From: Polynucleobacter acidiphobus
GTDB lineage: Bacteria > Pseudomonadota > Gammaproteobacteria > Burkholderiales > Burkholderiaceae
Length of the DNA stretch: 64,000 nt
Direction: 5' to 3'
Assembly: GCF_003065385.1 (NCBI RefSeq)
Contig: NZ_CP023277.1
Span: 1-64,000 of the forward strand
Part shown: one piece after another, positions 35,830 to 47,452 of the stretch
Layout: each line of letters begins with the position of its first letter
How positions within the stretch are numbered: the first letter of the stretch is position 1
Translations under genes and position numbers: made by a program
The notes under the pieces: model-generated
What the model saw: only the letters and a program-made list of their open reading frames with translations
What the model was told of the DNA's origin: nothing
Database searches by the model: none

Positions 35830-36261
35830 ATGGCAAAGAAAATTATTGGCTTTATCAAGCTGCAGATTCCTGCTGGTAAAGCAAATCCATCCCCACCCGT
35901 TGGTCCTGCATTAGGTCAGCGCGGTCTGAATATTATGGAATTCTGTAAAGCGTTTAATGCTCAAACTCAGAGCATGGAACCCGGCTTGCCAATTCCAGTC
36001 GTGATTACTGCTTTTGCGGACAAGAGCTTCTCATTTGTGATGAAGACTCCCCCCGCAACTATCTTGATTAAGAAGGCAGCAAAAATTGAGAAGGGTTCAC
36101 CCCGGCCTCATACCGATAAGGTTGGCAAGATTACTCGCGCCCAAGCTGAAGAGATCGCCAAGTTAAAGATGCCCGACCTAACAGCCGCTGATTTGGATGC
36201 TGCTGTACGTACTGTGGCTGGCAGCGCCCGTTCGATGGGCATTACTGTGGAAGGAGTCTAA
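35830..36261 (+). CDS. rplK: 50S ribosomal protein L11
   Basis: L11 forms the GTPase-associated stalk base and is needed for RelA activation. The 143-residue product begins [22 protein letters not shown] and contains the family motif [22 protein letters not shown] (abridged here as [14 protein letters not shown]). A C-terminal rRNA-binding domain ends in [11 protein letters not shown]. It precedes rplA by 2 bp. Confidence 0.98.
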   Translation: MAKKIIGFIKLQIPAGKANPSPPVGPALGQRGLNIMEFCKAFNAQTQSMEPGLPIPVVITAFADKSFSFVMKTPPATILIKKAAKIEKGSPRPHTDKVGKITRAQAEEIAKLKMPDLTAADLDAAVRTVAGSARSMGITVEGV

Positions 36262-36263
36262 AC

Positions 36264-36962
36264 ATGCCTAAATTATCAAAGCGCGTGAAAGCGATTCAGT
36301 CCAAGGTTGATCGAAATAAATTCTATCCATTAGATGATGCCTTGGCATTGGTGAAAGAGTGTGCAACAGCGAAGTTTGATGAGTCCATTGATGTTGCCGT
36401 TCAGTTAGGCATTGATGCAAAGAAATCTGACCAGGTTGTTCGTGGCGCGGTTGTGCTGCCCGCTGGTACTGGTAAGCATATGCGCGTTGCTGTTTTCGCT
36501 CAGGGCGAAAAGGCTGAACAGGCCAAGGCAGCAGGAGCCGAAATCGTGGGCATGGAAGATTTAGCCGAACAAATTAAAGGTGGCAACATCAATTTTGATG
36601 TGTTGATTGCATCCCCAGATACGATGAAGATTGTTGGAACTTTGGGACAGGTATTGGGCCCACGTGGTTTGATGCCTAATCCAAAAGTGGGCACCGTGAC
36701 CCCCGATGTGGTCACTGCAATTAAGAATGCGAAGGCCGGCCAGGTCCAGTTCCGAGTTGATAAAGCTGGAATTGTGCATGCCTCGATTGGCCGCCGTTCT
36801 TTTGAGCCAACTGCTCTTAAGACCAATTTACTGGCCTTACTTGATGCTTTAAATAAAGCCAAGCCAAGCGCATCAAAAGGGATTTATTTAAGAAAGATCG
36901 CACTGAGCAGCACGATGGGCGCTGGTGTGCGTGTCGATCAAGCTTCACTGCAGGCTGCATAA
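36264..36962 (+). CDS. rplA: 50S ribosomal protein L1
   Basis: L1 forms the mobile stalk at the tRNA exit side and represses rplKA translation in E. coli. The 232-residue product has [14 protein letters not shown] at the start, the central [20 protein letters not shown] signature near residue 128, and a C-terminal [17 protein letters not shown]. The start codon follows the rplK stop by 2 bp. Length and motifs match the family. Confidence 0.98.
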   Translation: MPKLSKRVKAIQSKVDRNKFYPLDDALALVKECATAKFDESIDVAVQLGIDAKKSDQVVRGAVVLPAGTGKHMRVAVFAQGEKAEQAKAAGAEIVGMEDLAEQIKGGNINFDVLIASPDTMKIVGTLGQVLGPRGLMPNPKVGTVTPDVVTAIKNAKAGQVQFRVDKAGIVHASIGRRSFEPTALKTNLLALLDALNKAKPSASKGIYLRKIALSSTMGAGVRVDQASLQAA

Positions 36963-37183
36963 GCCCGTAGTAAAAAAACTTTGGGTCGAGTGCCTTGGCA
37001 CTCGAACATCAAAGACCGTTGGTGAACAAAGTGTTGTTTGACGAGTTCTTAATTGTTGCGAGAGCGATAACCAACCTAGATGGCGACCCTGTAAGGATAT
37101 TTCGGGCACACCCCGCGATAGACAAATCAGACGCTGGTGTGTAACCCCGACTGGAAACGGTCGGAATGAGAAGGAGTTAAACC
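36963..37183 (+). promoter_or_regulatory. Structured L10 leader upstream of rplJ-rplL
   Basis: This 221-nt leader has at least two clear hairpins. CGAGTGC/GCACTCG (36988-37005) closes a CTTG tetraloop. CCGACTG/CGGTCGG (37147-37164) closes a GAAA tetraloop just before the rplJ ribosome-binding site AGAAGGAG. E. coli has an L10-L12 autoregulatory leader at the same place. Position and structure support a homologous control RNA here, but the match to a consensus was not computed. Confidence 0.65.
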
Positions 37184-37774
37184 GTGCCTTTGAATGTAGA
37201 AGACAAAAAAGCGATTGTGGCTGATGTCGGCGCTCAATTGGCTGCGGCTCAAACAGTGGTGCTTGCCGAGTATCGCGGGATTCCCGTGGGTGAGTTGACC
37301 ACCTTGCGTGCCAATGCACGTTCCCAAGGTGTTTATCTTCGTGTATTGAAGAACACATTGGCACGTCGTGCTGCGCAAGGAACACCGTTTGAGCAACTTG
37401 GCGACTCAATGGTTGGACCCTTGATTTATGGAATCTCTGCAGATCCTGTTGCTCCGGCAAAGGTATTGCATCAGTTTTCTAAGGGCCAAGACCAATTGGT
37501 CATTAAGGCAGGCTTTTATAACGGCAAAGTACTGGATGTAAACGGTGTTAAAGAACTAGCGACGATTCCGTCACGCGAAGAATTGCTCTCGATGCTATTG
37601 GGAGTGATGAAGGCGCCCGTATCGGCAATGGCTCGTGTTCTTGGTGCTGTGGCAGAGCAAAAAGCAAATGGAGCGCCAGCTGTAGCGGCCGCACCGGTTG
37701 CTGAAGCTGCCGCTGAGCCAGCACCTGAGGTCAGTGCTGCACCCGAGCAAGACAACCCAACTCCTGCTGCTTAA
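37184..37774 (+). CDS. rplJ: 50S ribosomal protein L10
   Basis: L10 anchors L12 dimers to form the factor-recruiting stalk. The product has 196 residues with a GTG start ([19 protein letters not shown]) and [10 protein letters not shown] in the middle. It ends in an unusually long Ala/Pro/Glu tail (about 165-196). E. coli L10 has 165 residues, so this tail is an extension of about 30 residues, probably disordered. It precedes rplL by 36 bp and follows a structured leader. Confidence 0.97.
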   Translation: MPLNVEDKKAIVADVGAQLAAAQTVVLAEYRGIPVGELTTLRANARSQGVYLRVLKNTLARRAAQGTPFEQLGDSMVGPLIYGISADPVAPAKVLHQFSKGQDQLVIKAGFYNGKVLDVNGVKELATIPSREELLSMLLGVMKAPVSAMARVLGAVAEQKANGAPAVAAAPVAEAAAEPAPEVSAAPEQDNPTPAA

Positions 37775-37810
37775 TGCGCAGGATTAACTAATACAGTTTA
37801 GGAGCTAAAA

Positions 37811-38188
37811 ATGGCAATTACTAAAGAAGAAATTATTGAAGCAGTTGGCAATATGTCCGTAATGGATTTGAATGACTTGGTCAAAGCATTCGAAGAGAAG
37901 TTTGGTGTTTCTGCGGCAGCAATGGCTGTAGCAGGACCTGCTGGTGGCGGCGGTGGTGCAGCTGCTGCTGAAGAAAAGACTGAGTTCACTGTAAATCTCC
38001 TCGAGGCTGGTGCCAACAAGGTTGGTGTTATTAAGGCGGTTCGTGAGATCACGGGCCTTGGCTTGAAAGAAGCCAAAGATTTGGTCGATGGCGCACCAAA
38101 ACCAATTAAAGAAGGTGTTGATAAGAAAACAGCGGAAGAGGCTAAGAAAAAGCTCGAAGACGCTGGCGCAAAAGCCGAACTCAAGTAA
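37811..38188 (+). CDS. rplL: 50S ribosomal protein L7/L12
   Basis: L7/L12 forms the flexible stalk that recruits translational GTPases. The 125-residue acidic product has an N-terminal dimer domain ([20 protein letters not shown]), an Ala/Gly-rich hinge and a C-terminal domain with the conserved [20 protein letters not shown] (abridged [14 protein letters not shown]). TTAGGAG precedes the ATG. It precedes rpoBC with a complex hairpin spacer. Confidence 0.98.
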   Translation: MAITKEEIIEAVGNMSVMDLNDLVKAFEEKFGVSAAAMAVAGPAGGGGGAAAAEEKTEFTVNLLEAGANKVGVIKAVREITGLGLKEAKDLVDGAPKPIKEGVDKKTAEEAKKKLEDAGAKAELK

Positions 38189-38412
38189 TTTTGAGATTGC
38201 CGGAGGGCTCACGGGCTCTCCGTGGTTTGATCCTCAGTGGTCAAACCAGATCTCATATTTACTGATGTAAGTCTGAAATCTGGTTTGCCTTCTGATACGA
38301 CTGCAGAAGACAAGTTTGGTCGGGCATAACAATTTAATTGTTTTGCTGTCCGCCAGAGGCTGGTAGAGGCCAGCCGCCAAATCTTTGCTCAGTCGCTGCC
38401 ATCGGAGATGAA
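38189..38412 (+). promoter_or_regulatory. rplL-rpoB spacer with mutually exclusive hairpins
   Basis: This 224-nt spacer precedes rpoB. TGGTTTGA (38223-38230) can pair with TCAAACCA (38241-38248). Most of that second strand also belongs to CAAACCAGAT (38242-38251), which pairs perfectly over 10 bp with ATCTGGTTTG (38278-38287). Only one can form at a time. Other hairpins are CGGAG/CTCCG (38201-38222), CTTCTG/CAGAAG (38289-38309), and GGCTGG/CCAGCC (38358-38375). In E. coli this spacer has an attenuator and an RNase III site. Confidence 0.6.
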
Positions 38413-41400
38413 ATGAACTATAGCTTCACCGAACGCAAGCGCATCCGTAAGAGTTTTGCTAAGCGACCCAATAATCACCAGGTTCCATACCTGCTTACAA
38501 CCCAGCTCGAGTCCTACGCTAAATTTTTGCAGGCTGACAAGCCCGCAACCGCAAGAGCGAATGAAGGACTTCAGTCTGCATTTACGTCGATATTCCCGAT
38601 CGTATCCAACAATGGATATGCGCGCATGGAATATGTTTCGTATCAATTATCGCCACCACCATTTGATGTCAAAGAATGTCAACAGCGTGGCTTGACCTAT
38701 CACTCCGCATTGCGCGCTAAAGTTCGCTTGATCATTAATGATCGCGAAGCGCCCCATAAGGTAAAAGAGGTTAAGGAGCAAGAAGTCTACATGGGTGAAA
38801 TCCCCCTGATGACCGATACCGGTTCATTTGTGATCAATGGCACCGAGCGTGTGATTGTTTCTCAGCTGCATCGTTCGCCCGGTGTATTTTTTGAGCATGA
38901 CAAAGGCAAAACCCATAGTTCAGGGAAGCTTTTGTTCTCCGCGCGCATTATTCCTTATCGTGGCTCGTGGTTGGATTTTGAGTTCGATCCCAAAGATATT
39001 TTGTACTTCCGGGTAGACCGTCGTCGCAAGATGCCGGTCACCATTTTGCTCAAAGCGATTGGCTTAAACAATGAGCAAATTTTGGCAAACTTCTTTAATT
39101 TTGACCACTTCACACTCTCGCAGTCCGGCGCATCGATGGAATTTGTTCCAGAGCGTTTGCGTGGTGAAGTTGCTCGATTTGATATTGTGGACAAGAACGG
39201 CGTTGTAGTTGTTCAAAAAGACAAGCGCATCAATGCAAAGCATATTCGTGAGCTTGAGGCTGCTAAAACCAAAATTATTACCGTCCCGGATGATTCTTTA
39301 ATTGGTCGTGTGGTCGCTAAAAATATTGTCGATCCGGATTCTGGCGAAGTACTGGCAAGCGCGAATGACGAGATTACCGAAGACCTGTTGGCCAAACTTC
39401 GTGAAAGCGGCATTAAGCAATTTGAGACCATTTATACCAATGACTTAGATTGCGGCGCTTATATCTCGCAGACCTTGCGCATGGATGAGACAGTTGATCA
39501 AACCGCCGCTCGCATTGCTATTTACCGCATGATGCGTCCTGGTGAGCCGCCCACTGAAGATGCTGTTGAGGCTTTGTTCCAACGCTTGTTCTACAGCGAA
39601 GACTCTTATGACCTCTCGCGCGTTGGTCGTATGAAGGTCAATAGCCGTTTGGGTCGCAGTGAGATGGAAGGCCCCATGGTGCTCTCGAATGAAGACATCA
39701 TGGACACCATCAAGATTTTGGTTGATCTTCGCAATGGTAAAGGCGAGGTTGACGATATCGATCACCTTGGTAATCGTCGTGTCCGCTGTGTTGGTGAGTT
39801 AGCAGAAAATCAGTTTCGTGCCGGTTTATCACGTGTTGAGCGCGCTGTTAAAGAGCGCCTTGGTCAAGCCGAGACCGAGAATTTGATGCCTCATGATTTA
39901 ATCAATAGCAAGCCGATTTCCTCGGCAATTCGTGAGTTCTTTGGCTCATCGCAGCTATCGCAATTTATGGATCAAACCAATCCATTGTCCGAAATTACGC
40001 ATAAGCGTCGTATCTCGGCATTGGGACCTGGTGGATTAACACGTGAGCGCGCCGGTTTTGAGGTACGCGATGTGCATCCAACCCATTATGGCCGCGTTTG
40101 TCCAATTGAAACACCTGAAGGACCAAACATTGGTTTGATTAACTCACTCGCTTTGTTTGCCCGATTAAATGAGCACGGTTTTCTTGAAACGCCATACCGC
40201 AAGGTAAGTAATGGCAAGGTAACCGATCAGGTTGAGTATTTGTCGGCGATTGAAGAAGCGAAGTACACCATTGCTCAGGCGAATGCGACCATTGATAAAA
40301 ACGGTAAGCTGGCAGACGAATTAGTATCTGCTCGTCAAGCAGGCGAGACCATGATGGTTGGTCCAGAGCGGATTGATTACATTGATGTTGCGCCCAGCCA
40401 AATCGTTTCTGCGGCAGCTTCCCTCGTGCCATTTTTGGAGCATGACGATGCAAACCGCGCGTTGATGGGTGCAAACATGCAGCGTCAAGCGGTTCCTTGC
40501 CTGCGCCCTGACAAGCCATTAGTTGGCACAGGTCTTGAGCGCATTGTGGCCCTCGACTCCGGAACTGTGGTGATGGCAACACGCGGTGGTGTAGTTGATT
40601 ATGTCGATGCAAATCGTATCGTGATTCGTGTGAATGACGATGAGACCGCAGCTGGTGAAGTAGGTGTGGATATTTATAACCTCACGAAATACACTCGCTC
40701 GAATCAAAATACCAACATTAACCAACGCCCAATCGTTCAAGTGGGTGATCATGTCAAGCGTGGCGATGTGGTTGCAGACGGCGCCTCAACCGATTTAGGT
40801 GAATTGGCTTTGGGTCAAAACATGACCGTCGCCTTTATGCCTTGGAACGGCTACAACTTCGAAGACTCTATTTTGATTTCTGAGAAGGTTGTGGCGGATG
40901 ATCGTTATACCTCGATTCATATTGAGGAACTATCGGTTGTAGCGCGTGATACCAAATTGGGTTCGGAAGAGATCTCAAGGGACATTTCCAATTTGGCCGA
41001 ATCCCAATTGGCACGCCTTGATGAAAGCGGTATTGTGTACATCGGTGCCGAAGTTGAGGCTGGCGATGTATTGGTTGGTAAGGTAACGCCAAAAGGCGAG
41101 ACCACTCTGACCCCAGAAGAGAAGCTATTGCGCGCAATCTTTGGCGAAAAAGCCTCTGACGTAAAAGATACTTCCTTGCGTGTGCCCTCCGGTATGAGTG
41201 GGACGGTTATCGACGTTCAGGTATTTACCCGTGAAGGTATCGAGCGTGATGCTCGTGCGCAATCGATTATTGCCGAAGAGCTCCAACGCTATCGTTTAGA
41301 CCTTAATGACCAGTTACGGATTGTTGAGGGTGATGCGTTTGATCGTCTACAAAAATTACTCTTAAATAAAACTGCGAATGGTGGCCCCAAGAAATTGGCG

Positions 41401-42513
41401 AAAGGTAGCAAGATTACGAAAGAGTATTTGTCAGAGTTAGATCGCTACCATTGGTTTGATATTCGTCCAGCGGATGAAGACGTCGCTACGCAGGTCGAAG
41501 CGATTAAAGCTTCGATTGAGGCAAAGCGTAAGCAATTTGATGCAGCATTTGAGGAAAAGCGTAAGAAGCTGACCCAAGGCGATGAGTTGCCTCCAGGCGT
41601 TACTAAGATGGTGAAGGTGTATTTGGCTGTTAAGCGCCGCTTGCAGCCTGGCGACAAGATGGCAGGACGTCACGGTAACAAGGGCGTCGTATCCAAGATT
41701 GTTCCAGTCGAAGATATGCCCTACATGGCCGATGGTCGTTCCGTTGATATTGTGCTTAATCCCTTGGGCGTCCCGTCACGGATGAACGTGGGCCAAATTC
41801 TGGAGACCCATTTGGGTTGGGCTGCGCAGGGTATTGGTAAGCGCATTGATGCCATGCTCAAAGAACAAGCCAAGGTAGCTGATCTCAGAAAGTTCTTTAA
41901 GACACTCTATAACGAAACGGGTCGTCAAGAAAACATTGATGAGTTTAGCGATGAGCAGATTCTGGAGCTTGCCAGTAATTTGAAGAACGGCTTGCCATTT
42001 GCAACTCCTGTTTTTGATGGAGCTACCGAGAACGAGATTGGCAAGATGCTGGAGTTTGCTTATCCCGATGATCAGGCAAAGAGCTTGCATATGACCCCTT
42101 CGCGTCAACAAATTACCCTGTATGACGGACGCACTGGCGACGCATTTGAGCGTCCAGTTACCGTTGGTGTGATGCATGTTTTGAAATTGCATCACTTGGT
42201 GGATGACAAGATGCATGCTCGCTCAACCGGACCATACTCTTTGGTCACACAGCAACCTCTAGGCGGAAAAGCCCAGTTTGGTGGACAGCGCTTTGGTGAG
42301 ATGGAAGTTTGGGCCTTAGAAGCGTATGGCGCCTCTTATGTCTTGCAAGAGATGCTCACTGTGAAGTCTGACGACGTCACTGGCCGAACCAAAGTTTATG
42401 AAAACATCGTCAAGGGTGAGCACACGATTGATGCTGGCATGCCCGAATCGTTCAACGTTCTGGTGAAGGAAATCCGTTCGTTGGGTATTGACATTGACAT
42501 GGAGCGCAACTGA
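38413..42513 (+). CDS. rpoB: RNA polymerase subunit beta
   Basis: Beta forms one half of the catalytic cleft and holds the rifampicin site. The product has 1,366 residues. The rifampicin cluster region is recognisable as [15 protein letters not shown], followed by [24 protein letters not shown] and [12 protein letters not shown] occur further on. I chose ATG 38413 ([19 protein letters not shown]), preceded by CGGAGATGAA; an upstream TTG extension runs through the hairpin spacer and is not credible. rpoC starts one base after the stop. Confidence 0.98.
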   Translation: MNYSFTERKRIRKSFAKRPNNHQVPYLLTTQLESYAKFLQADKPATARANEGLQSAFTSIFPIVSNNGYARMEYVSYQLSPPPFDVKECQQRGLTYHSALRAKVRLIINDREAPHKVKEVKEQEVYMGEIPLMTDTGSFVINGTERVIVSQLHRSPGVFFEHDKGKTHSSGKLLFSARIIPYRGSWLDFEFDPKDILYFRVDRRRKMPVTILLKAIGLNNEQILANFFNFDHFTLSQSGASMEFVPERLRGEVARFDIVDKNGVVVVQKDKRINAKHIRELEAAKTKIITVPDDSLIGRVVAKNIVDPDSGEVLASANDEITEDLLAKLRESGIKQFETIYTNDLDCGAYISQTLRMDETVDQTAARIAIYRMMRPGEPPTEDAVEALFQRLFYSEDSYDLSRVGRMKVNSRLGRSEMEGPMVLSNEDIMDTIKILVDLRNGKGEVDDIDHLGNRRVRCVGELAENQFRAGLSRVERAVKERLGQAETENLMPHDLINSKPISSAIREFFGSSQLSQFMDQTNPLSEITHKRRISALGPGGLTRERAGFEVRDVHPTHYGRVCPIETPEGPNIGLINSLALFARLNEHGFLETPYRKVSNGKVTDQVEYLSAIEEAKYTIAQANATIDKNGKLADELVSARQAGETMMVGPERIDYIDVAPSQIVSAAASLVPFLEHDDANRALMGANMQRQAVPCLRPDKPLVGTGLERIVALDSGTVVMATRGGVVDYVDANRIVIRVNDDETAAGEVGVDIYNLTKYTRSNQNTNINQRPIVQVGDHVKRGDVVADGASTDLGELALGQNMTVAFMPWNGYNFEDSILISEKVVADDRYTSIHIEELSVVARDTKLGSEEISRDISNLAESQLARLDESGIVYIGAEVEAGDVLVGKVTPKGETTLTPEEKLLRAIFGEKASDVKDTSLRVPSGMSGTVIDVQVFTREGIERDARAQSIIAEELQRYRLDLNDQLRIVEGDAFDRLQKLLLNKTANGGPKKLAKGSKITKEYLSELDRYHWFDIRPADEDVATQVEAIKASIEAKRKQFDAAFEEKRKKLTQGDELPPGVTKMVKVYLAVKRRLQPGDKMAGRHGNKGVVSKIVPVEDMPYMADGRSVDIVLNPLGVPSRMNVGQILETHLGWAAQGIGKRIDAMLKEQAKVADLRKFFKTLYNETGRQENIDEFSDEQILELASNLKNGLPFATPVFDGATENEIGKMLEFAYPDDQAKSLHMTPSRQQITLYDGRTGDAFERPVTVGVMHVLKLHHLVDDKMHARSTGPYSLVTQQPLGGKAQFGGQRFGEMEVWALEAYGASYVLQEMLTVKSDDVTGRTKVYENIVKGEHTIDAGMPESFNVLVKEIRSLGIDIDMERN

Positions 42514-42514
42514 T

Positions 42515-45500
42515 ATGAAAGCATTGCTCGATTTATTTAAGCAAACCTCTGGTGAGGAGCAGTTTGACGCCATCAAAATTGGCTTAGCCTCTCCCGAGAA
42601 AATTCGTTCGTGGTCTTTCGGAGAAGTTCGAAAGCCTGAGACGATTAATTACCGCACGTTCAAACCAGAGAGAGATGGGCTCTTTTGTGCCAAGATCTTT
42701 GGGCCGATTAAAGACTATGAGTGCTTGTGCGGCAAGTACAAGCGCCTCAAGTTCCGCGGTGTTATTTGTGAAAAGTGCGGCGTTGAGGTCACTTTAGCCA
42801 AAGTGCGCCGTGAGCGCATGGGACACATTGAACTGGCTGCTCCGGTTGCGCACATTTGGTTTCTGAAGTCTCTGCCATCCCGCTTGGGAATGGTTTTAGA
42901 CATGACCTTGCGTGATATTGAGCGCGTTCTCTACTTTGAAGCATACGTCGTTGTTGATCCAGGTTTAACACCTGAGGGTGCAATGAAGCGTGGTCAAATT
43001 ATGTCCGAGGATGAGTACAACGCTAAGGTGGAAGAGTTTGGCGAAGGCGCCTTTACTGCCATCATGGGCGCCGAAGGTATTCGGGAGCTACTGCGTACTA
43101 TTAATATCGATCGCGAAGTCGAGACAATTCGTTCAGAGTTGAAGGCTACTGGTAGTGATGCCAAGATTAAAAAGTACGCCAAGCGTCTCAAAGTATTAGA
43201 GGCCTTCCAAAGCTCGGGCATCAAGCCTGACTGGATGATCATGGAGGTTTTGCCAGTATTGCCTCCTGAGCTGCGTCCTTTGGTGCCATTGGATGGTGGT
43301 CGTTTTGCAACCTCCGATTTGAACGACCTTTATCGTCGCGTCATTAATCGTAATAATCGTTTGCGCCGCCTTTTAGAGCTGCGTGCCCCCGAGATTATTG
43401 TTCGTAATGAAAAACGCATGTTGCAAGAGGCGGTTGACTCCTTATTGGATAACGGTCGTCGCGGTAAAGCAATGACGGGTGCGAATAAGCGTCCGTTGAA
43501 GTCGCTTGCTGAGATGATTAAAGGTAAGAGTGGCCGTTTCCGTCAGAACTTGTTAGGTAAGCGCGTTGACTACTCGGGTCGTTCTGTGATCGTAGTGGGC
43601 CCAACGCTGAAGTTGCATCAGTGCGGCTTGCCAAAGTTGATGGCATTGGAGTTATTTAAGCCATTTATTTTTAATAAGCTCGAGACACTTGGTATTGCAA
43701 CCACCATCAAGGCTGCCAAGAAAGAAGTGGAAAGCCAAACCCCAATCGTTTGGGATATTTTGGAAGAGGTGATTCGGGAGCATCCGATTCTGTTAAATCG
43801 TGCCCCGACTTTGCATCGTCTTGGTATTCAGGCGTTTGAGCCAATGTTAATTGAGGGTAAAGCGATTCAGTTGCATCCCTTAGTTTGTGCTGCGTTCAAT
43901 GCCGACTTTGACGGCGACCAAATGGCGGTTCACGTCCCACTCTCACTTGAGGCGCAAATGGAAGCCCGCACCTTAATGTTGGCGTCGAACAACGTATTGT
44001 TCCCCGCTAACGGCGAGCCATCGATTGTCCCGTCTCAAGACGTGGTGCTAGGTTTGTATTACGCAACGCGCGACAAGATTAATGGTAAGGGTGAAGGCAT
44101 GGTATTTGCTGATATCCCTGAAGTGATTCGGGCGTATGAGGCTGGAACCGTTGAGCTTGCATCGCGGATTGCAGTACGCGTCACTGAATATGAAGTAGTT
44201 AACAAAAATGCCGAGGGCGATGAGCGCTTTGTTGCCAAGACATCGGTTCAGCATACGTCGGTAGGCCGTGCAATTTTGTCTGAAATTTTGCCAAAAGGCA
44301 TGGCATTTGCTGAAATTAATAAGCCGCTGAAGAAAAAAGAAATCTCACGACTTATTAATACTTCCTTCCGTAAGTGCGGCTTGCGTGAAACCGTAATTTT
44401 TGCGGATCGTTTGTTGCAGGCAGGTTTCCGTTTAGCAACCAAGGCAGGCATCTCGATTGCGATCGACGACATGCTGATTCCAAGCTCGAAAGACGGAATC
44501 ATTAACGAAGCTGCCGGCAAAGTGAAAGAGTATGACAAGCAATTTATGTCAGGCTTGGTAACCAATCAAGAGCGTTATAACAACGTGGTTGATATTTGGG
44601 GTGCCGCTGGTGATCAGGTTGGCAAGGCGATGATGGACGAGTTGTCGCATGTTGATGTAACTGATCGCAACGGCAAGCCGGTACGCCAGGAGTCCTTCAA
44701 CTCCATTTACATGATGGCTGATTCTGGAGCGCGTGGTTCGGCAGCACAGATTCGTCAGCTTGCTGGTATGCGTGGATTGATGGCGAAGCCCGACGGCTCA
44801 ATCATTGAAACACCGATTACAGCGAACTTCCGTGAAGGCTTGAATGTGTTGCAGTACTTCATCTCCACTCACGGCGCACGTAAGGGTCTTGCGGATACCG
44901 CGTTGAAGACCGCAAACTCCGGCTACTTGACGCGTCGCTTGTGCGATGTGACGCAAGATCTGGTTGTGGTTGAAGAGGATTGCGGCGCAAGCAATGGTGT
45001 AACGATGCGTGCTTTGGTGGAGGGTGGTGAAATTATTGAAGCCCTGCGCGATCGCATTTTAGGTCGCGTATGCATTGGCGATATCTTGCATCCAGATACT
45101 CAAGAGGTTATTGTTCCCCACGATACCTTGCTTGAAGAAGACCATGTCGATCAAATCGTTGATTTAGGTATTGATGAAGTCAAGGTCCGTACTGTTTTAA
45201 CCTGTGAGACGCGCTATGGACTATGTGCTAAGTGCTATGGACGTGATCTAGGCCGTGGCGGCCTCGTTAACGTAGGTGAGGCGGTTGGAGTAATCGCGGC
45301 TCAGTCGATTGGTGAGCCCGGCACCCAGTTAACGATGCGTACTTTCCACATTGGCGGTGCCGCATCACGTGCATTGGTTGCAAGTAATGTTGAGGTGAAG
45401 TCGAACGGTTCATTGAAGTTCTCTTCCACCATGCGATTTGTAACCAACGCTAAGGGCGAGCCAGTGGTGATATCTCGTTCAGGCGAGGCCTTGGTCTTGG

Positions 45501-46783
45501 ATGACAACGGTCGCGAGCGCGAGCGTCACAAGATTCCGTACGGAGCGACCTTGCTCGTGAAAGAGGGCGCAAGCGTAAAAGCCGGTACCAGTATTGCAAC
45601 CTGGGACCCATTAACTCGCCCAATTATTTCTGAGTATGCAGGCATTGCACGCTTTGAGAATGTTGAAGAGGGCGTCACCGTTGCCAAGCAAGTTGATGAA
45701 GTCACGGGCTTATCAACTTTGGTGGTGATCGATGGTAAGCGCCGTTCAGCTGCTAGCAAAGGTTTGCGTCCCGTAATCCAGTTGCTCGATGAGCAGGGAA
45801 ATCAAACCAAGATTGCCGGTACTGATCATCCTGTAACGATCGGTCTTCAAGTCGGCGCATTGATCACCGTAAAAGATGGCCAGAAGATCGAGGTTGGTGA
45901 GGTATTGGCGCGTATTCCAATTGAGTCACAAAAGACACGCGACATTACAGGCGGCTTGCCACGAGTTGCTGAGCTTTTCGAGGCGCGTTCACCGAAAGAT
46001 GCTGCTATTTTGGCCAAGGTGACTGGAACGGTTTCCTTTGGTAAAGAGACTAAAGGTAAACAGCGCTTGGTCATTACCGATATGGACGGTGAGAGCAGCG
46101 AGTTCCTCATTCCAAAAGAGAAGCAAGTTCTAGTTCATGACGGCCAAGTTGTGAACAAGGGCGAAATGATTGTGGAGGGTCCTGCAGATCCACACGATAT
46201 TTTGCATCTCAAAGGAATTGAAGAATTGGCGATCTATATCGTCGATGAGGTTCAGGACGTTTATCGACTTCAGGGCGTAAAGATTAATGACAAGCATATT
46301 GAAGTAATCGTGCGTCAAATGTTGCGTCGTGTTCAGATCACCAATCCTGGCGACACCAACTTCATTACTGGTGAGCAAGTGGAGCGTTCCAAGCTTTATG
46401 ACGAGAATGATCGTGTGATTGCAGAAGGTAAGCAACCCGCTCAGTTCGAGAACATTCTGCTCGGAATTACCAAGGCATCCTTGTCAACCGACAGCTTTAT
46501 TTCAGCGGCATCCTTCCAAGAGACCACTCGTGTATTAACTGAGGCAGCCATTATGGGCAAAGTTGATACCCTAAGAGGCCTCAAGGAAAACGTCATTATT
46601 GGGCGTTTGATTCCTGCTGGAACTGGCTTGGCCTATCGTCGCGCGAGAAAAGTACGTGAGCAGTTTGAGCGCGATCGTGCTCAGATGATTGCTGCCGAGG
46701 AGGCTTTGGCTTTGGAGGCCGGCGATGTAGTGGAGCAAGTTGAGGCTGCAGCGACGCCTGAAGGTGAGGCCGAGCAAAGTTAA
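42515..46783 (+). CDS. rpoC: RNA polymerase subunit beta'
   Basis: Beta' carries the catalytic magnesium. The 1,422-residue product begins [11 protein letters not shown] and has the N-terminal zinc ribbon ([20 protein letters not shown] near residues 70-88). The active-site [16 protein letters not shown] lies near 464, the bridge/trigger region beyond 770, and the second zinc site spans CGASNG to CAKCYGRD near 830-910. Its ATG lies one base after the rpoB stop, and the longer frame upstream is an artefact overlapping rpoB. A large inverted repeat overlapping the str promoter follows its stop. Confidence 0.98.
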   Translation: MKALLDLFKQTSGEEQFDAIKIGLASPEKIRSWSFGEVRKPETINYRTFKPERDGLFCAKIFGPIKDYECLCGKYKRLKFRGVICEKCGVEVTLAKVRRERMGHIELAAPVAHIWFLKSLPSRLGMVLDMTLRDIERVLYFEAYVVVDPGLTPEGAMKRGQIMSEDEYNAKVEEFGEGAFTAIMGAEGIRELLRTINIDREVETIRSELKATGSDAKIKKYAKRLKVLEAFQSSGIKPDWMIMEVLPVLPPELRPLVPLDGGRFATSDLNDLYRRVINRNNRLRRLLELRAPEIIVRNEKRMLQEAVDSLLDNGRRGKAMTGANKRPLKSLAEMIKGKSGRFRQNLLGKRVDYSGRSVIVVGPTLKLHQCGLPKLMALELFKPFIFNKLETLGIATTIKAAKKEVESQTPIVWDILEEVIREHPILLNRAPTLHRLGIQAFEPMLIEGKAIQLHPLVCAAFNADFDGDQMAVHVPLSLEAQMEARTLMLASNNVLFPANGEPSIVPSQDVVLGLYYATRDKINGKGEGMVFADIPEVIRAYEAGTVELASRIAVRVTEYEVVNKNAEGDERFVAKTSVQHTSVGRAILSEILPKGMAFAEINKPLKKKEISRLINTSFRKCGLRETVIFADRLLQAGFRLATKAGISIAIDDMLIPSSKDGIINEAAGKVKEYDKQFMSGLVTNQERYNNVVDIWGAAGDQVGKAMMDELSHVDVTDRNGKPVRQESFNSIYMMADSGARGSAAQIRQLAGMRGLMAKPDGSIIETPITANFREGLNVLQYFISTHGARKGLADTALKTANSGYLTRRLCDVTQDLVVVEEDCGASNGVTMRALVEGGEIIEALRDRILGRVCIGDILHPDTQEVIVPHDTLLEEDHVDQIVDLGIDEVKVRTVLTCETRYGLCAKCYGRDLGRGGLVNVGEAVGVIAAQSIGEPGTQLTMRTFHIGGAASRALVASNVEVKSNGSLKFSSTMRFVTNAKGEPVVISRSGEALVLDDNGRERERHKIPYGATLLVKEGASVKAGTSIATWDPLTRPIISEYAGIARFENVEEGVTVAKQVDEVTGLSTLVVIDGKRRSAASKGLRPVIQLLDEQGNQTKIAGTDHPVTIGLQVGALITVKDGQKIEVGEVLARIPIESQKTRDITGGLPRVAELFEARSPKDAAILAKVTGTVSFGKETKGKQRLVITDMDGESSEFLIPKEKQVLVHDGQVVNKGEMIVEGPADPHDILHLKGIEELAIYIVDEVQDVYRLQGVKINDKHIEVIVRQMLRRVQITNPGDTNFITGEQVERSKLYDENDRVIAEGKQPAQFENILLGITKASLSTDSFISAASFQETTRVLTEAAIMGKVDTLRGLKENVIIGRLIPAGTGLAYRRARKVREQFERDRAQMIAAEEALALEAGDVVEQVEAAATPEGEAEQS

Positions 46784-46821
46784 GGGTGGTATTCAGCATT
46801 GACCAGTCTTTACCCAAGAAG

Positions 46822-46850
46822 TTGACGGGAAGGGCTGGTCAAGCTAGAAT
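46822..46850 (+). promoter_or_regulatory. Promoter of the str operon
   Basis: TTGACG (46822-46827) and TAGAAT (46845-46850), each one base from consensus, are separated by 17 bp. Transcription would start near 46857, giving a leader of about 100 nt to rpsL. The promoter sits within a large inverted repeat (CAGCATT 46794-46800 with AATGCTG 46848-46854; TTGACCAG 46799-46806 with CTGGTCAA 46835-46842). Confidence 0.7.
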
Positions 46851-46956
46851 GCTGAGTTCTACTGATTCATAAGAAAATCAATTACTTAAGAGAATAGCGG
46901 TCTAAATTCATAAGTTATTGATTTTAAAGATAAAAGTAATAAGCGAGTATAAATTT

Positions 46957-47334
46957 ATGCCAACAATTAATCAGCTGCTGCGTAAGCCGCGCTCACGACT
47001 AGTGATCAAGAGCAAAAGCCCAGCGTTGCAGAATAGCCCCCAGCGCCGCGGTGTTTGCACCCGTGTTTACACAACGACGCCAAAGAAGCCAAATTCGGCA
47101 TTGCGTAAAGTAGCTAAGGTGCGCTTAACCAATGGGTTTGAGGTGATCTCATATATCGGCGGTGAAGGCCATAACCTCCAGGAACACTCAGTTGTGCTGA
47201 TTCGCGGCGGTCGTGTGAAGGATTTGCCTGGCGTGCGTTATCACATTGTTCGCGGATCTCTTGACTTGCAGGGCGTTAAAGACCGTAAGCAAGCGCGTTC
47301 CAAGTATGGTGCAAAGCGCGCTAAGAAAGCGTAA
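46957..47334 (+). CDS. rpsL: 30S ribosomal protein S12
   Basis: S12 shapes the decoding site, and its loops carry classic streptomycin-resistance positions. The 125-residue product begins [24 protein letters not shown] and carries [21 protein letters not shown] (abridged [13 protein letters not shown]). [12 protein letters not shown] lies near 91. The key lysines (in [10 protein letters not shown] and RVKDLPGVR) are wild type. I chose ATG 46957; the longer TTG-start frame is not credible. Confidence 0.98.
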   Translation: MPTINQLLRKPRSRLVIKSKSPALQNSPQRRGVCTRVYTTTPKKPNSALRKVAKVRLTNGFEVISYIGGEGHNLQEHSVVLIRGGRVKDLPGVRYHIVRGSLDLQGVKDRKQARSKYGAKRAKKA

Positions 47335-47452
47335 TTTAAGGTAGTAGTTTTGTAGTAAAGGCCATTTTGGCAAGTAAGTGGTTACTTCGCTTTTTATCGA
47401 AGTTGTTAAGTAACTAAGGGAATGTTCCCTAACTGAATAGATAGGAGTTGTT
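47335..47452 (+). promoter_or_regulatory. Structured rpsL-rpsG spacer
   Basis: This 118-nt spacer contains GTTACTT (47381-47387) that can pair with AAGTAAC (47408-47414). The shared bases also form ACTTCG/CGAAGT (47384-47389 and 47398-47403), so the two stems compete. A palindrome AGGGAATGTTCCCT (47417-47430) lies just before the rpsG Shine-Dalgarno sequence. In E. coli S7 represses translation at the rpsL-rpsG spacer, so the same role is plausible. Confidence 0.5.

Noticed and set aside
38338..38412. TTG-start extension of rpoB
   Set aside because: It runs through a structured non-coding spacer; the RpoB family begins at ATG 38413 with a proper ribosome-binding site.
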